From Cytobacillus firmus (GTDB lineage Bacteria > Bacillota > Bacilli > Bacillales > Cytobacillaceae), in contig NZ_JAMBOJ010000019.1 in the NCBI RefSeq assembly GCF_023715565.1, positions 1 to 64,000 of the forward strand: DNA of 64,000 nt, in the 5' to 3' direction. The notes beneath the pieces were generated by a model. It did not search any database. It had not been told where the DNA came from and worked only from the letters and a program-made list of their open reading frames with translations. Below are positions 56,390-64,000 of this stretch, piece after piece (positions within the stretch are counted from its first letter, which is position 1; each line of letters begins with the position of its first letter). The translations under genes and the position numbers were made by a program.

Positions 56390-57610
56390 ATGCTTTCTAT
56401 TTTTAAATCTTTTTCAACAGAATTGAAGTTTTATCTGCTGATGAATGCACTTTTTGCGTTTGGCACATCCTTATCTGGTATATTCCAAAGTGTGTTTTTA
56501 TGGAAGCTTGATAAAACGTATTCCCTGTTGGCCTATTACAGCATGTATTGGTCGGTTGCAATCATCATCAGCTTCGGACTTTGTGCATGGCTGGCCAGAA
56601 AGACCAGCCCGATGATCACCATGCGCCTTGGGTTTGTGTTTTACCTGATTACGTATTTGATCATGCTTTTCTTCCATGACACATTGGATAAGCATATCAT
56701 GCTGCTTGGCATCTCCAATGGACTGGCCATGAGTCTGTATTATGTCGGTATGCATATGGCCGTGCTGGATTTGACGACAAATGATAAGCGCGATCAGTTT
56801 TTATATATTCAGGGAATCCTATTTACGATTGGCGGAGTGATTGCACCGCTTCTATCCGGTCTAATGATCTCACGTTTTGCGGGGATGATTGGCTATTACG
56901 TTGTCTTTATGGCAACTTGCGTATTTCTGTTCTTGGCCTTTACCGTTTCCCTGCGTGTAAAAGGGAACCCGGTTACGACCAAAAGTCATTTTTGGGAAGT
57001 CATTAAAAATCCATCCCAAGAGTGGAAAAAGATGTACTCGATCATGTTTGCTGATGGAATCGTATCCGGTGCATTCACCACTTTTTTAATCACGATGATG
57101 ACCTTCAAGGTGGCTGGCGGTGAGTTGAACCTTGGATTGTATAATACCGGTGCACAAATCATGTCGATTGCGGCCTTTTATATGCTTGCAAAGTTTTCAA
57201 AAGCCAAGGACCGGATTAACGTTTTTGCGATTGGTTCAGTTACAATATTATTGAGCTCTATACTGATTTCAGCGTATCCTGTATTTATTTCATTAGTGAT
57301 CTTTGGAATTCTGTCACCGATCGCCATGAATATGATCAGCACCTCGATGAATGCGATGATTTACGAGTCGATTGAACGAGATCCTGATTATCGGGAAAAA
57401 AGACTTGATTACATCATTATCCGTGAAATTCCATTGGGAGTTGGCAGGATGATTGGTGTGGTGTTATTTTTAACGATGAGGAAGTATTTTGACCTGGAGG
57501 CCCTGCTGCCTATTTCGTTCAGTATTTTTCCGATTGTATATGTACTCATGATTCCCACTCTTTATTTGATATGGAAAAAGCCGAACGTCAAAATGAGGGT
57601 GCGAACATAA
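56390..57610 (+). CDS. MFS transporter
   Basis: 406 aa with about twelve hydrophobic helices in two halves, and a cytoplasmic loop in the middle (SHFWEVIKNPSQEWKKM, near 195-210). No substrate-specific motif recognised. Placed between the beta-mannosidase and the sugar kinase genes, it probably takes up or exports a monosaccharide of the pathway, such as mannose; inference from position. AGAGGGTGATAATAG precedes the ATG. Confidence 0.8.
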   Translation: MLSIFKSFSTELKFYLLMNALFAFGTSLSGIFQSVFLWKLDKTYSLLAYYSMYWSVAIIISFGLCAWLARKTSPMITMRLGFVFYLITYLIMLFFHDTLDKHIMLLGISNGLAMSLYYVGMHMAVLDLTTNDKRDQFLYIQGILFTIGGVIAPLLSGLMISRFAGMIGYYVVFMATCVFLFLAFTVSLRVKGNPVTTKSHFWEVIKNPSQEWKKMYSIMFADGIVSGAFTTFLITMMTFKVAGGELNLGLYNTGAQIMSIAAFYMLAKFSKAKDRINVFAIGSVTILLSSILISAYPVFISLVIFGILSPIAMNMISTSMNAMIYESIERDPDYREKRLDYIIIREIPLGVGRMIGVVLFLTMRKYFDLEALLPISFSIFPIVYVLMIPTLYLIWKKPNVKMRVRT

Positions 57611-57657
57611 ATTAAGTTGAACAGACTTATTATATTTTCTGGTTTGGAGGGATTTAT

Positions 57658-58521
57658 ATGCTAGGAGCAATTGAAGCCGGTGGAACCAAGTTTGTCTGTG
57701 CCATAGGTGATGAGACAGGTGAAATCGTGGAACGAATCCAGATTCGGACTACGGTTCCGTCTGAAACGATTCCGCAGGTTATTGCCTTTTTCAAGAAATA
57801 TTCAATTAAAGCGATTGGGATTGGATCGTTTGGGCCGATTGATGTGGACCTGGATAGTCCCACATACGGCCATATCACATCGACTCCGAAACCAGGATGG
57901 AAGGACTATCCGTTCGTGCAGGCAATAAAAGAGGCTTTAGATGTCCCGGTAGGATTTAACACCGATGTCAACGCAGCCGCATTAGGCGAAGCAACGTTTG
58001 GGGCAGCAAAGGGACTGGACAGCTGCCTTTATATTACGGTTGGAACAGGAATTGGTGCGGGGGCAGTAGTTCAGGGTAAATTGCTTCAAGGACTATCCCA
58101 TCCGGAAATGGGCCACATTCTCGTGAGGCGGCACCCAGAGGATCAATATAATGGGAAATGTCCGTTTCACCAGGATTGCTTAGAAGGTTTGGCTGCAGGT
58201 CCGGCGATTGAAGAACGCTGGGGAGCGAAGGGCATTGATCTTGTTCAGCGGGAAGAGGTTTGGGACGTGGAAGGCTATTATATCGCCCAGGCACTGATGC
58301 ACTATATCCTGATCCTCTCACCGAAGAAAATCATCCTCGGCGGCGGAGTCATGAACCAGACACAGGTCTTCTCTTCTATCTATAAATATTTGCGGGATTT
58401 TTTGAACGGTTACGTTAATCTGCCACAGCTTTCTGAGTACATTGTCCGCCCGGGGCTTGAGGATAATGCCGGGATTATTGGTTCACTCCTGCTCGCTAAA
58501 GAAGCCGGACAGTTTTCCTAA
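57658..58521 (+). CDS. scrK: ROK-family fructokinase/mannokinase
   Basis: 287 aa. ATP-binding GAIEAGGTKFVCAIG at the N terminus, catalytic Asp in NTDVNAAALGEA, and the ROK zinc site GHILVRRHPEDQYNGKCPFHQDCLEG (His and three Cys). Bacillus ROK fructokinases of this type (GmuE, YdhR, ScrK) phosphorylate fructose and often mannose. Here it would phosphorylate mannose released by the beta-mannosidase to mannose-6-P. GGAGGG before ATG 57658; followed by manA. Confidence 0.9.
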   Translation: MLGAIEAGGTKFVCAIGDETGEIVERIQIRTTVPSETIPQVIAFFKKYSIKAIGIGSFGPIDVDLDSPTYGHITSTPKPGWKDYPFVQAIKEALDVPVGFNTDVNAAALGEATFGAAKGLDSCLYITVGTGIGAGAVVQGKLLQGLSHPEMGHILVRRHPEDQYNGKCPFHQDCLEGLAAGPAIEERWGAKGIDLVQREEVWDVEGYYIAQALMHYILILSPKKIILGGGVMNQTQVFSSIYKYLRDFLNGYVNLPQLSEYIVRPGLEDNAGIIGSLLLAKEAGQFS

Positions 58522-58609
58522 GGGAGACTGAGAACGAAGAGAGCTTTACTGGTTACTTTACCACATGTTACTTTTAGAAAAGTCTATGAATTTTTGGAGG
58601 TCTCATTAC

Positions 58610-59554
58610 ATGACATTGCAGCCATTATTTTTCAAACCAATTTTTAAAGAACGTATATGGGGAGGGGAGCAGCTGAAATCGTTTGGCTATGAGCTTCCTT
58701 CCGCACAAACAGGTGAGTGCTGGGCTTTTGCGGCACACAGCAACGGCCAGAGTATCGTGAAGAACGGTGAGTTTGAGGGATTAACATTAGGTAACCTATG
58801 GGAGAACAAACGAGAACTGTTCGGTAACACTGAGGGTGACCGGTTCCCGCTGTTGACAAAAATTCTTGATGCAGCCCAGGACCTGTCTGTTCAGGTCCAT
58901 CCTGATGATGAATACGGTCTCAAGCATGAAGGAGACCTTGGTAAGACAGAATGCTGGTACATCATTGATTGCGAAGAAGGAGCAGAAATCATCTACGGCC
59001 ATACTGCTAAAACAAGGGAAGAGCTCACAGAGATGATTCAGGATGGAAAGTGGGACGAGCTTCTTACGAAAGTACCTGTTAAGCCAGGAGATTTCTTCTT
59101 TGTTCCCAGCGGTACTATCCATGCGATAGGCGCCGGCATTGTCATTCTGGAAACCCAACAGAATTCTGATACGACTTACAGGGTTTATGATTATGACCGC
59201 CGGGACAATGAAGGCAATCTGCGTGAGCTGCACATTGAGCAGTCGATTGCTGTAACGACTGTACCTGCAGTAGAGCCAAAAATCCAGCCTGCAGTTAAAT
59301 CTGCAGATGATATGGAAATCACTACGTTTGTGGAAAGTGATTACTTTACTGTGCATAAGTGGGACTTGAAAGGCTCTGCTAAAATGAACCAGAACAAACC
59401 CTTCCAGCAGGTGAGTGTAATTGAAGGAACAGGGTGGCTTGTAAAGGACAGCGAAAAGTATGAGTTCAAAAAAGGCGACCATTTCTTGCTGCCATCTGGC
59501 TTTGGTGATTATGAAGTTTCCGGTAATGCCAAAATGATCGTTTCGCATTTATAA
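58610..59554 (+). CDS. manA: Mannose-6-phosphate isomerase (type I)
   Basis: 314 aa cupin-fold zinc enzyme interconverting mannose-6-P and fructose-6-P. Metal ligands are in QVHPDDEYG.K (Gln, His), KTECWY (Glu) and GTIHAIG (His); the N terminus LFFKPIFKERIWGG is characteristic. GGAGGT precedes the ATG at 58610; the frame open from 58565 adds an unrelated leader. Last gene of the run that feeds mannose into glycolysis. Confidence 0.95.
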   Translation: MTLQPLFFKPIFKERIWGGEQLKSFGYELPSAQTGECWAFAAHSNGQSIVKNGEFEGLTLGNLWENKRELFGNTEGDRFPLLTKILDAAQDLSVQVHPDDEYGLKHEGDLGKTECWYIIDCEEGAEIIYGHTAKTREELTEMIQDGKWDELLTKVPVKPGDFFFVPSGTIHAIGAGIVILETQQNSDTTYRVYDYDRRDNEGNLRELHIEQSIAVTTVPAVEPKIQPAVKSADDMEITTFVESDYFTVHKWDLKGSAKMNQNKPFQQVSVIEGTGWLVKDSEKYEFKKGDHFLLPSGFGDYEVSGNAKMIVSHL

Positions 59555-59566
59555 TGAACCATAGCC

Positions 59567-59605
59567 GCGGCCATCTGCTCAATAATGAGTAGATGGCCGC
59601 TTTTT
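59567..59605 (+). terminator. Terminator after manA
   Basis: GCGGCCATCT...AGATGGCCGC stem with extension (59567-59580 with 59587-59600), then T5. Also faces the convergent PAS gene. Confidence 0.85.
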
Positions 59606-59636
59606 GGTTGATTTTATTGATTTTTGCACATTTTTT

Positions 59637-60116
59637 TTATTGAGGCTTAACAGCAATAAATTCTTCAATAGTTTCAGGGGTATTTTTACCCTCTTTTCCT
59701 GTGAAAATATCCAAATTAACGGTCACATCCATACAGCCAAGGTATTTTCCATTTTCATCACGTACCGCCATGAATTTTTGGTAGATCTGTCCAGTCTCTT
59801 CGCCGGAGCGTTTTGGAAACCAAAATTCCCATTCGTCGCGTGCTCCTGAACGGAAATCATTCAATAACTTTTCAACGTGGTGAGCCACTTTTGGGTGAAG
59901 CTCAAGCACAGGGCGACCAATTGCTTCTTTACGGCGACCATGGACGCGGTTTGGATTATTAGAATACCACCGGAAAATATCATTAGCGTCGCAGAAGCCC
60001 ATTTCAAATGGTAAAAGATTGATAATTGAATCCAAAGTGCTTGCTTTAATTGGACCAGTTTCAAAGTTAATGACAGCTTCAGGGTTAATTAATTCTGATA
60101 ATTTATCTACTGACAT
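59637..60116 (-). CDS. Stand-alone PAS-domain protein (DUF438/PAS_10-like)
   Basis: 159 aa, almost all one PAS domain (about 25-135) with FCDANDIFRWYSNNPNRVHGRRKEAIGRPVLELHP, as in the C-terminal part of DUF438 hemerythrin-PAS proteins linked to redox sensing, but without the hemerythrin part. GGAGAG before the ATG at 60116. Upstream is a perfect TGTGA-N6-TCACA site positioned 41.5 bp before a predicted start, so it is probably induced under oxygen limitation. Cofactor and partner are unknown. Confidence 0.85.
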   Translation of the reverse strand: MSVDKLSELINPEAVINFETGPIKASTLDSIINLLPFEMGFCDANDIFRWYSNNPNRVHGRRKEAIGRPVLELHPKVAHHVEKLLNDFRSGARDEWEFWFPKRSGEETGQIYQKFMAVRDENGKYLGCMDVTVNLDIFTGKEGKNTPETIEEFIAVKPQ

Positions 60117-60205
60117 GTCTAACTCTCCTTTATGCGATCGCTCTTTAGAAATATATTAAAGAGAAAAATCGTTTTTTTAGGTAATTATTATCTACCTTCA
60201 TTAGT

Positions 60206-60248
60206 AATGTAGCATGAAAAATTTTCATATATTGTGATTTATATCACA
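60206..60248 (-). promoter_or_regulatory. Fnr/CRP-type site and promoter of the PAS gene
   Basis: TGTGATTTATATCACA at 60233-60248 is a perfect 5-6-5 palindrome of the Crp/Fnr type. On the minus strand a TACATT hexamer (60211-60206) would place transcription start near 60199, putting the palindrome centre at -41.5, the class II activator position. Confidence 0.7.
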
Positions 60249-60617
60249 AAATATAGTATTAATTATTCCTGCATTTGAGGAACTAGTCAAAATAACCAAA
60301 CTGGGTGTGGGATGATTAAATAGAGAAAAGAAGCGTGGGGACGGTTCCAACAAGAGTGTGTTTGATTAGGATGCAACGATCTTATTTAAAGCACAAACCG
60401 AAAAGTCCGAAAGGAGAACTTTTGGAATAAGGCGTTGTTTATGGCAGAAGCCGTTACTCCTCCAAATGCCCCAGATAATATGGTATGTACTGGACGAGTG
60501 GCAACTGCAGGTATACTCATCAATCCGCGGACTATACTAACACGACTTTCCATCTGTTCTGCTGCTTTTACCTTATTCGTTCCAAAAGTTTCACGTGAAA
60601 CAAAGGTTGGCGTATTT
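60249..60617. other. Intergenic region with no supported gene
   Basis: No intact gene. The open frame that runs through 60435-60617 into the hydantoinase relic reads better on the minus strand there (FVSRETFGTNKVKAAEQ..., then VHTILSGAFGGVTASAINN), hinting at a decayed gene on that strand that I cannot name. Confidence 0.35.
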
Positions 60618-61040
60618 CCAGTAAAAGCACCACCTATTGAGGTTGAAAACGTGGGTGCTGGTGGCGGTTCAAATGCATACTTCCCCTCAACTGGAGCACT
60701 TCGAATCGGACCGCAAAGTGCGGGGTCTGAACCTGGTCCTGCTTGCTACGGCCGGGGCGGCCTAGAACCTACTGTTGCCGATTTTGTTCTAGGCTACCTG
60801 CAGCAAAGCTTAGTTGGGGGAGAAATGAGTTTAGATGTAGAAGTGTCAAAGCAAGCAGTAGAGACAGTAGCTGAAAAATTAGGAATTGATTTTTACCGCT
60901 CGGCGGATGAAATCTATGACATTGTTAACGAGTATATGTATGCAGCGATTTGAGTTGTATCGGTTGAAAAAGGACATGATCCGCGTCGTTTGAATTAGTA
61001 GCATTAGGGGGGCTTTACCTCTTCACGGCCATGCGTTGCC
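60618..61040 (+). pseudogene. Fragment of a hydantoinase A/oxoprolinase-family gene
   Basis: Reads as the C-terminal part of HyuA: IEVENVGAGGGSNAYF, then GPQSAGSEPGPACYGRGG and LEPTVADFVLGYL. A TGA at 60951-60953 interrupts it where the family has Arg (A-I-R-V-V-S), after which the same frame continues VVSVEKGHDPR; a further one-base shift gives FELVALGGALPLH, the family's GGAGPLH region. The N-terminal two-thirds and the partner HyuB are absent. Confidence 0.8.
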
Positions 61041-61070
61041 ACAAATACTCAGTTTAAATATATTCATAAA

Positions 61071-61112
61071 AAAACACCTCTCGCTTAAATTATGAGCGTA
61101 AGGTGTTTCTTT
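61071..61112. terminator. Imperfect hairpin
   Basis: AAACACCT/AGGTGTTT with an inner CGCT/AGCG pair (61072-61109), A-run before and T-rich after. May terminate the marR gene on the minus strand. Confidence 0.45.
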
Positions 61113-61227
61113 ATTATCCTCCCAATAGACTAAGGTTGAGTTATGTATATAATAGGGCCCATCCATCACTTCACCTTTTTGAAGGTGCCTAATTAAACAT
61201 GTCTATAGATTTTGAAGTATGGTGTGA

Positions 61228-61704
61228 TTAATTTGTTTTTGAGAAACTCTCTATCATTTCGAGTAGTATCTGATTGCTATTTTTTATAAAGCCAAGAATT
61301 AACTGAAGTTCATCAACAGTATATTGAGATAATATTTGATGAATTTCTTCTCCAAAGGAATTGAAAAGAGGAGCTATTTCTTTCTCTGCTTTTTCTTGGT
61401 TTACGCTGATAATTACACGCCTTTTGTCCTGAGGGTCATGATCACGGAAAGCATATCCTGCTCCTTCAAGCCTATTTATTACGCCAGTAATAGTCCCCGT
61501 CGTTAATCCCGTTATCTCAGCAAGTTCGCCAGCTGTTATTGTTTGATTCTTGAGAATAACTTCTAAACATTTATGATCAGTTGGATTAAGTCCTAACTTG
61601 GTAGCAATTGACTGATGAAACATAATGGTGGCTGAACTATTATTTCGTAATTCATCATTTAGGGTTTTCAATAAAGTCTTTCTTAATGTTTCGTTTGTTG
61701 ACAT
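61228..61704 (-). CDS. MarR-family transcriptional regulator
   Basis: 158 aa. Winged-helix core (about 55-105) with TAGELAEITGLTTGTITGVINRLEGAGYAFRD and wing DPQDKRRV. Similar to the MarR at 18722-19192. The ATG at 61704 is preferred over a TTG at 61719 because GGGGG lies between them at the right spacing. Divergent from a membrane-protein gene; a perfect 16-bp palindrome lies 27 bp upstream of the start and probably controls both. Confidence 0.87.
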   Translation of the reverse strand: MSTNETLRKTLLKTLNDELRNNSSATIMFHQSIATKLGLNPTDHKCLEVILKNQTITAGELAEITGLTTGTITGVINRLEGAGYAFRDHDPQDKRRVIISVNQEKAEKEIAPLFNSFGEEIHQILSQYTVDELQLILGFIKNSNQILLEMIESFSKTN

Positions 61705-61730
61705 TTTTTCTACCCCCAATTATAATTATC

Positions 61731-61746
61731 TTATCTCGCGAGATAA
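61731..61746. promoter_or_regulatory. Perfect 16-bp palindrome between marR and a membrane-protein gene
   Basis: TTATCTCG-CGAGATAA. The ATCTCG half-site resembles operators I recall for MhqR-type MarR repressors of Bacillus. It lies between two divergent genes. Confidence 0.7.
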
Positions 61747-61896
61747 ATTAATTTATTTAGCTTTTATCATAATGAAATAGCATTTCATTAACTTATTATA
61801 ACTAAAATTTTTGTGTTCAGTTATCACATTATTTGTTGAGGATTCAATAGTAAAGATTAAGTTAAAAATTCAAATATCCATGAGAGGATGTTAAAA

Positions 61897-62502
61897 GTGA
61901 GTAAAGATGCAGGGATATTTTTAGGAACATCATTAATGCTTATATTGCTGATATTCATCCCAATTTGGATAGGAAAAAAGAGGAGTAACAAGTTAAATAA
62001 AAAGCAAAAAAACTGGTGGTTAATATCACATGTTTTCTTTGTAGTTATTTTTATAGGAGGCTCGCTGGGGATAACATTATTAGCCATTTCAACAAATTTT
62101 ATTACTGAGAGAGAACATATTTATGCAGCACATTTGTTTATTGGATTTTTTGATTGGTTCTTAATCATTCCAGGTGGACTCGGCTCCTTTTTTACTGGAA
62201 TTTGGTTAGCTGCTCGTACACATTGGGGGGTAACAAAGTACTATTGGATTATGGCTAAACTTTGTGTTACCTTTATAACCATTTTGTTTGGTTCGATGTA
62301 TATGCGTGTATGGATACACGACAAGGCAGGAGATGTTTTTGTTAACAGTATCCATCCTTTAAAAAATCCTTTATACCTCCATAGTCGTGAAATGTTATTT
62401 ATCGGTATTGTAATCTCATTTGTTTTCATTATCTTTTTAGTTGTAATTTCTTATTTAAAACCTTGGGGGAAAATAAAAAAAGCGGAAAAAGGGATTTCTT
62501 AA
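61897..62502 (+). CDS. Polytopic membrane protein (DUF2269-like)
   Basis: 201 aa with about five transmembrane helices (about residues 6-26, 42-64, 80-105, 118-138, 163-188), tryptophan- and glycine-rich (GGLGSFFTGIWLAARTHWGVTKYYWIMAK). The pattern is like DUF2269-type integral membrane proteins; function unknown. I start at GTG 61897, eight bases after AGAGGA; the ATG at 61888 abuts that site. Divergent from a MarR gene, hence probably its regulated target. Confidence 0.7.
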   Translation: MSKDAGIFLGTSLMLILLIFIPIWIGKKRSNKLNKKQKNWWLISHVFFVVIFIGGSLGITLLAISTNFITEREHIYAAHLFIGFFDWFLIIPGGLGSFFTGIWLAARTHWGVTKYYWIMAKLCVTFITILFGSMYMRVWIHDKAGDVFVNSIHPLKNPLYLHSREMLFIGIVISFVFIIFLVVISYLKPWGKIKKAEKGIS

Positions 62503-63089
62503 ATATGAATTGGCTGACAAGTACATGCTGGAGACAACAGTATCAATGGTGACCCTTGAAATAGAGTTAGGAGTCAGTGAATAATTTTCTTCAGCCTCCA
62601 TGAAAAAGGGCTATCATTTTGCTCTAAAAACTAGTGTCCCGCCACAACTATACTGAGCCTTTTCAGCAATCCTCCGGGGTTGTTTTTTTTTAATCCTTTT
62701 GGAAAAAGAACTCTTTACTTCTTGAATTTTTATTAAGCTCATGATTGAACTTGGCAACGTGTGTTTTTTTTATTGGCTGTTTTTGCATGGTTTGTTGCTA
62801 TTTGTATATTATTTACTGAGTTGATTGGAGCGGAAGATGCGAGACTCCAGCGGGAGTAGCAGGACAGGTGAGACCCCGCAGACGCGAAGTGTCGAGGAGG
62901 CTCACCGCCTGCCCCTCGGGGCGAGCATCCTGTAGCGGAAATCAACGAGCAACATTAATAGGCGAAAAACAACATTTATATGAAAAGAGCCTTTTTATAT
63001 TAACGATTAACCATCTGTCAAAATATCATAAGACCCTTGCATACAAAAAGACCGCCAAGGGTAAACCCAATATAAAAAGGATGACAGAT
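62503..63089. other. Non-coding stretch containing repeat copy C
   Basis: Holds repeat copy C (62775-62991) and a weak GC hairpin before a T8 run (about 62660-62692). No gene; an open frame from 62868 merely joins the repeat to the DUF4385 gene. Confidence 0.5.
62775..62991 (+). repeat. Dispersed inverted-repeat element, copy C (217 bp)
   Basis: Starts GGCTGTTTTTGCATGG and ends ACATTTATATGAAAAGAGCC. Contains the GC-rich core GCGGGAGTAGCAGGACAGG, GTGAGACCCCGCAGACGCG, GAGCATCC and GCGGAAATCAAC. Same orientation as copy A, opposite to copy B. Confidence 0.8.
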
Positions 63090-63536
63090 ATGGCCTTCGA
63101 TTACGATTTGGATTTTGACACAATAGATTTTCGCAAGAATCCTGAACTGTATAGGGTTGGCAGGGGTGAACAGGGTGTGCTGCTGGTAGAGCCTTATAAG
63201 AGCGAGATTCTGAAGCATTGGCGATTTAAGACTCCGGAAATTGCTGAGGAGTCATCGGATAAAATTTATCAGATGTTTCTCGATTATAAGGAGAAAGAAG
63301 ATTTTGTCGGGATGGATATGGCAAGAAAATTTCTGCAGATGGGATATACAAGAGCCCGCAGGTATACGAACTACAAAGGCGGGAAGAAATATGATGAGGA
63401 CGGCAAGGTAAATGAAAGGCAGATTGATCCGGTGAAAGCAGAATCGGCGTCCATCTTTATGGAGAAATGGAAGCTTGCGCGGGAGGATAAGGATTATCTT
63501 AAGCGAAAAAAGGCGCATCAGAAGAAATATGGGTGA
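63090..63536 (+). CDS. DUF4385 family protein
   Basis: 148 aa. Begins MAFDYDLDFDTIDFRKNPELYRVGRGEQGVLL, then VEPYKSEILKHWRFKTPEIA and MARKFLQMGYTRARRYTNYKGGKKY, all typical of the DUF4385 family found in Bacillus and some phages. The function is unknown to me; the basic C terminus (KDYLKRKKAHQKKYG) would suit nucleic-acid contact. I choose the ATG at 63090, eight bases after AAGGA; the ATG at 63081 overlaps that site. Confidence 0.85.
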   Translation: MAFDYDLDFDTIDFRKNPELYRVGRGEQGVLLVEPYKSEILKHWRFKTPEIAEESSDKIYQMFLDYKEKEDFVGMDMARKFLQMGYTRARRYTNYKGGKKYDEDGKVNERQIDPVKAESASIFMEKWKLAREDKDYLKRKKAHQKKYG

Positions 63537-63583
63537 AGCAGTAACCTGAGCAACATAGTCCTGATTATAGGGGGAAGATGATC

Positions 63584-64000
63584 ATGGAAGTCTATACGAT
63601 TGGACATTATAACCATTCGGTCGAACAATTTTTAAAGCTGCTGGGAGCAGCAGAAATTAACTTTGTGGCAGATGTAAGGTCATTTCCTGCAAGCCGCAGA
63701 AGTTCACACTTTAAAAAAGAAAATATGGCCCAATGGCTGAAAGAAGCGGGGATCCATTATCGTCATTTCCCTGGTCTTGGCGGGAGAAGGAAAGTGTCTG
63801 GACAGATAGGGGAGCAATTGAACCAGGGATGGAATAACCGCTCGTTTCACAATTATGCGGATTATACTCTGACGGATGATTTTCAGTATGCTTTGGAACA
63901 GCTCAAGGAACAGGCCGCAGAAACGACGCTCGTCTATATGTGTTCAGAATATCATCCGGCAAGATGTCATCGCCTTCTCATCAGCAACTGGCTGAAGGCA
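63584..64000 (+). CDS. DUF488 family protein (3' end outside window)
   Basis: First 139 codons of a DUF488 protein: MEVYTIGHYNHSVEQFLKLL, then NFVADVRSFPASRRSSHF, HFPGLGGRR and the C-terminal CSEYHPARCHRLLIS motif with the paired Cys/His residues typical of the family. GGGGGA lies about eight bases before the ATG. The gene is cut by the end of the window. Biochemical function not established to my knowledge. It follows DUF4385 by 47 bp on the same strand. Confidence 0.88.
   Translation, partial: MEVYTIGHYNHSVEQFLKLLGAAEINFVADVRSFPASRRSSHFKKENMAQWLKEAGIHYRHFPGLGGRRKVSGQIGEQLNQGWNNRSFHNYADYTLTDDFQYALEQLKEQAAETTLVYMCSEYHPARCHRLLISNWLKA

Noticed and set aside
58796-59548. 250-codon minus-strand frame covering manA
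   Set aside because: Long only because manA codon use leaves the opposite strand open; the plus strand is unmistakably manA.
60325-60350. GTGGGGACGGTTCC-like motif resembling REP sequences
   Set aside because: Single copy here, no hairpin partner and no REP-associated transposase.
62868-63089. N-terminal extension of the DUF4385 frame
   Set aside because: It translates the dispersed repeat copy C; the ribosome site and family N terminus are at 63090.

Overview
The window looks like a chromosomal segment of a low-to-moderate GC Gram-positive of the Bacillaceae (Cytobacillus/Mesobacillus/Neobacillus-like; inferred from protein resemblance and Shine-Dalgarno style, not from a search). The left end is the conserved walR-walK-walH-walI-walJ-htrC block followed by rlmH, which in Bacillus lies close to the replication origin. 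A cluster of DnaA boxes and a very small CxxH/CxxC protein sit between htrC and rlmH.

About 8.2-20 kb is mixed accessory DNA: the RNA helicase DbpA; a PD-(D/E)XK nuclease-helicase (DUF2075 type) paired with a MazG-like pyrophosphohydrolase; a frameshifted polymorphic-toxin relic with an intact putative immunity gene; an acetolactate-synthase-like enzyme; a sugar-dehydrogenase-like beta-propeller; two tandem paralogous membrane proteins divergent from a MarR regulator; and an IsdG-type heme mono-oxygenase under twin palindromes.

About 20.3-28.4 kb is one PTS island made of two convergent operons: IICB, an argininosuccinate/adenylosuccinate-lyase superfamily enzyme and an RpiR regulator on +; IIA, a HAD hydrolase and NagB on -. 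A BglG-like regulator lies beside it, apparently starting at ATA. The combination PTS + C-N lyase + glucosamine-6-phosphate deaminase suggests uptake of an N-dicarboxyethyl amino sugar that is split to fumarate and glucosamine-6-P. This is the most interesting hypothesis in the window. After a PadR/NmrA pair comes a LicR-controlled beta-glucoside PTS (IIB-IIC-IIA plus a GH1 6-phospho-beta-glucosidase), then a GC-richer secreted HNH nuclease with a small companion gene, and rluF.

About 38.7-59.6 kb is a large oligosaccharide locus: two paralogous LacI regulators, an amylo-alpha-1,6-glucosidase-like enzyme, phosphoglucomutase/phosphomannomutase PgcA, an aldose epimerase, an ABC importer without its own ATPase, GH13, DUF1861, GH130, a GH2 beta-mannosidase, an MFS transporter, a ROK kinase and mannose-6-P isomerase. 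It reads as import and breakdown of mannose-containing oligosaccharides to fructose-6-P. Three copies of a LacI-type operator sit at its promoters.

The right end holds a PAS protein behind a perfect Fnr/CRP-type site, a hydantoinase/oxoprolinase pseudogene, a MarR regulator divergent from a membrane protein, and DUF4385 and DUF488 genes, the last running off the window. A dispersed imperfect-inverted-repeat element occurs three times (19.3, 44.0 and 62.8 kb). I found no rRNA, tRNA, CRISPR array, integrase or transposase.
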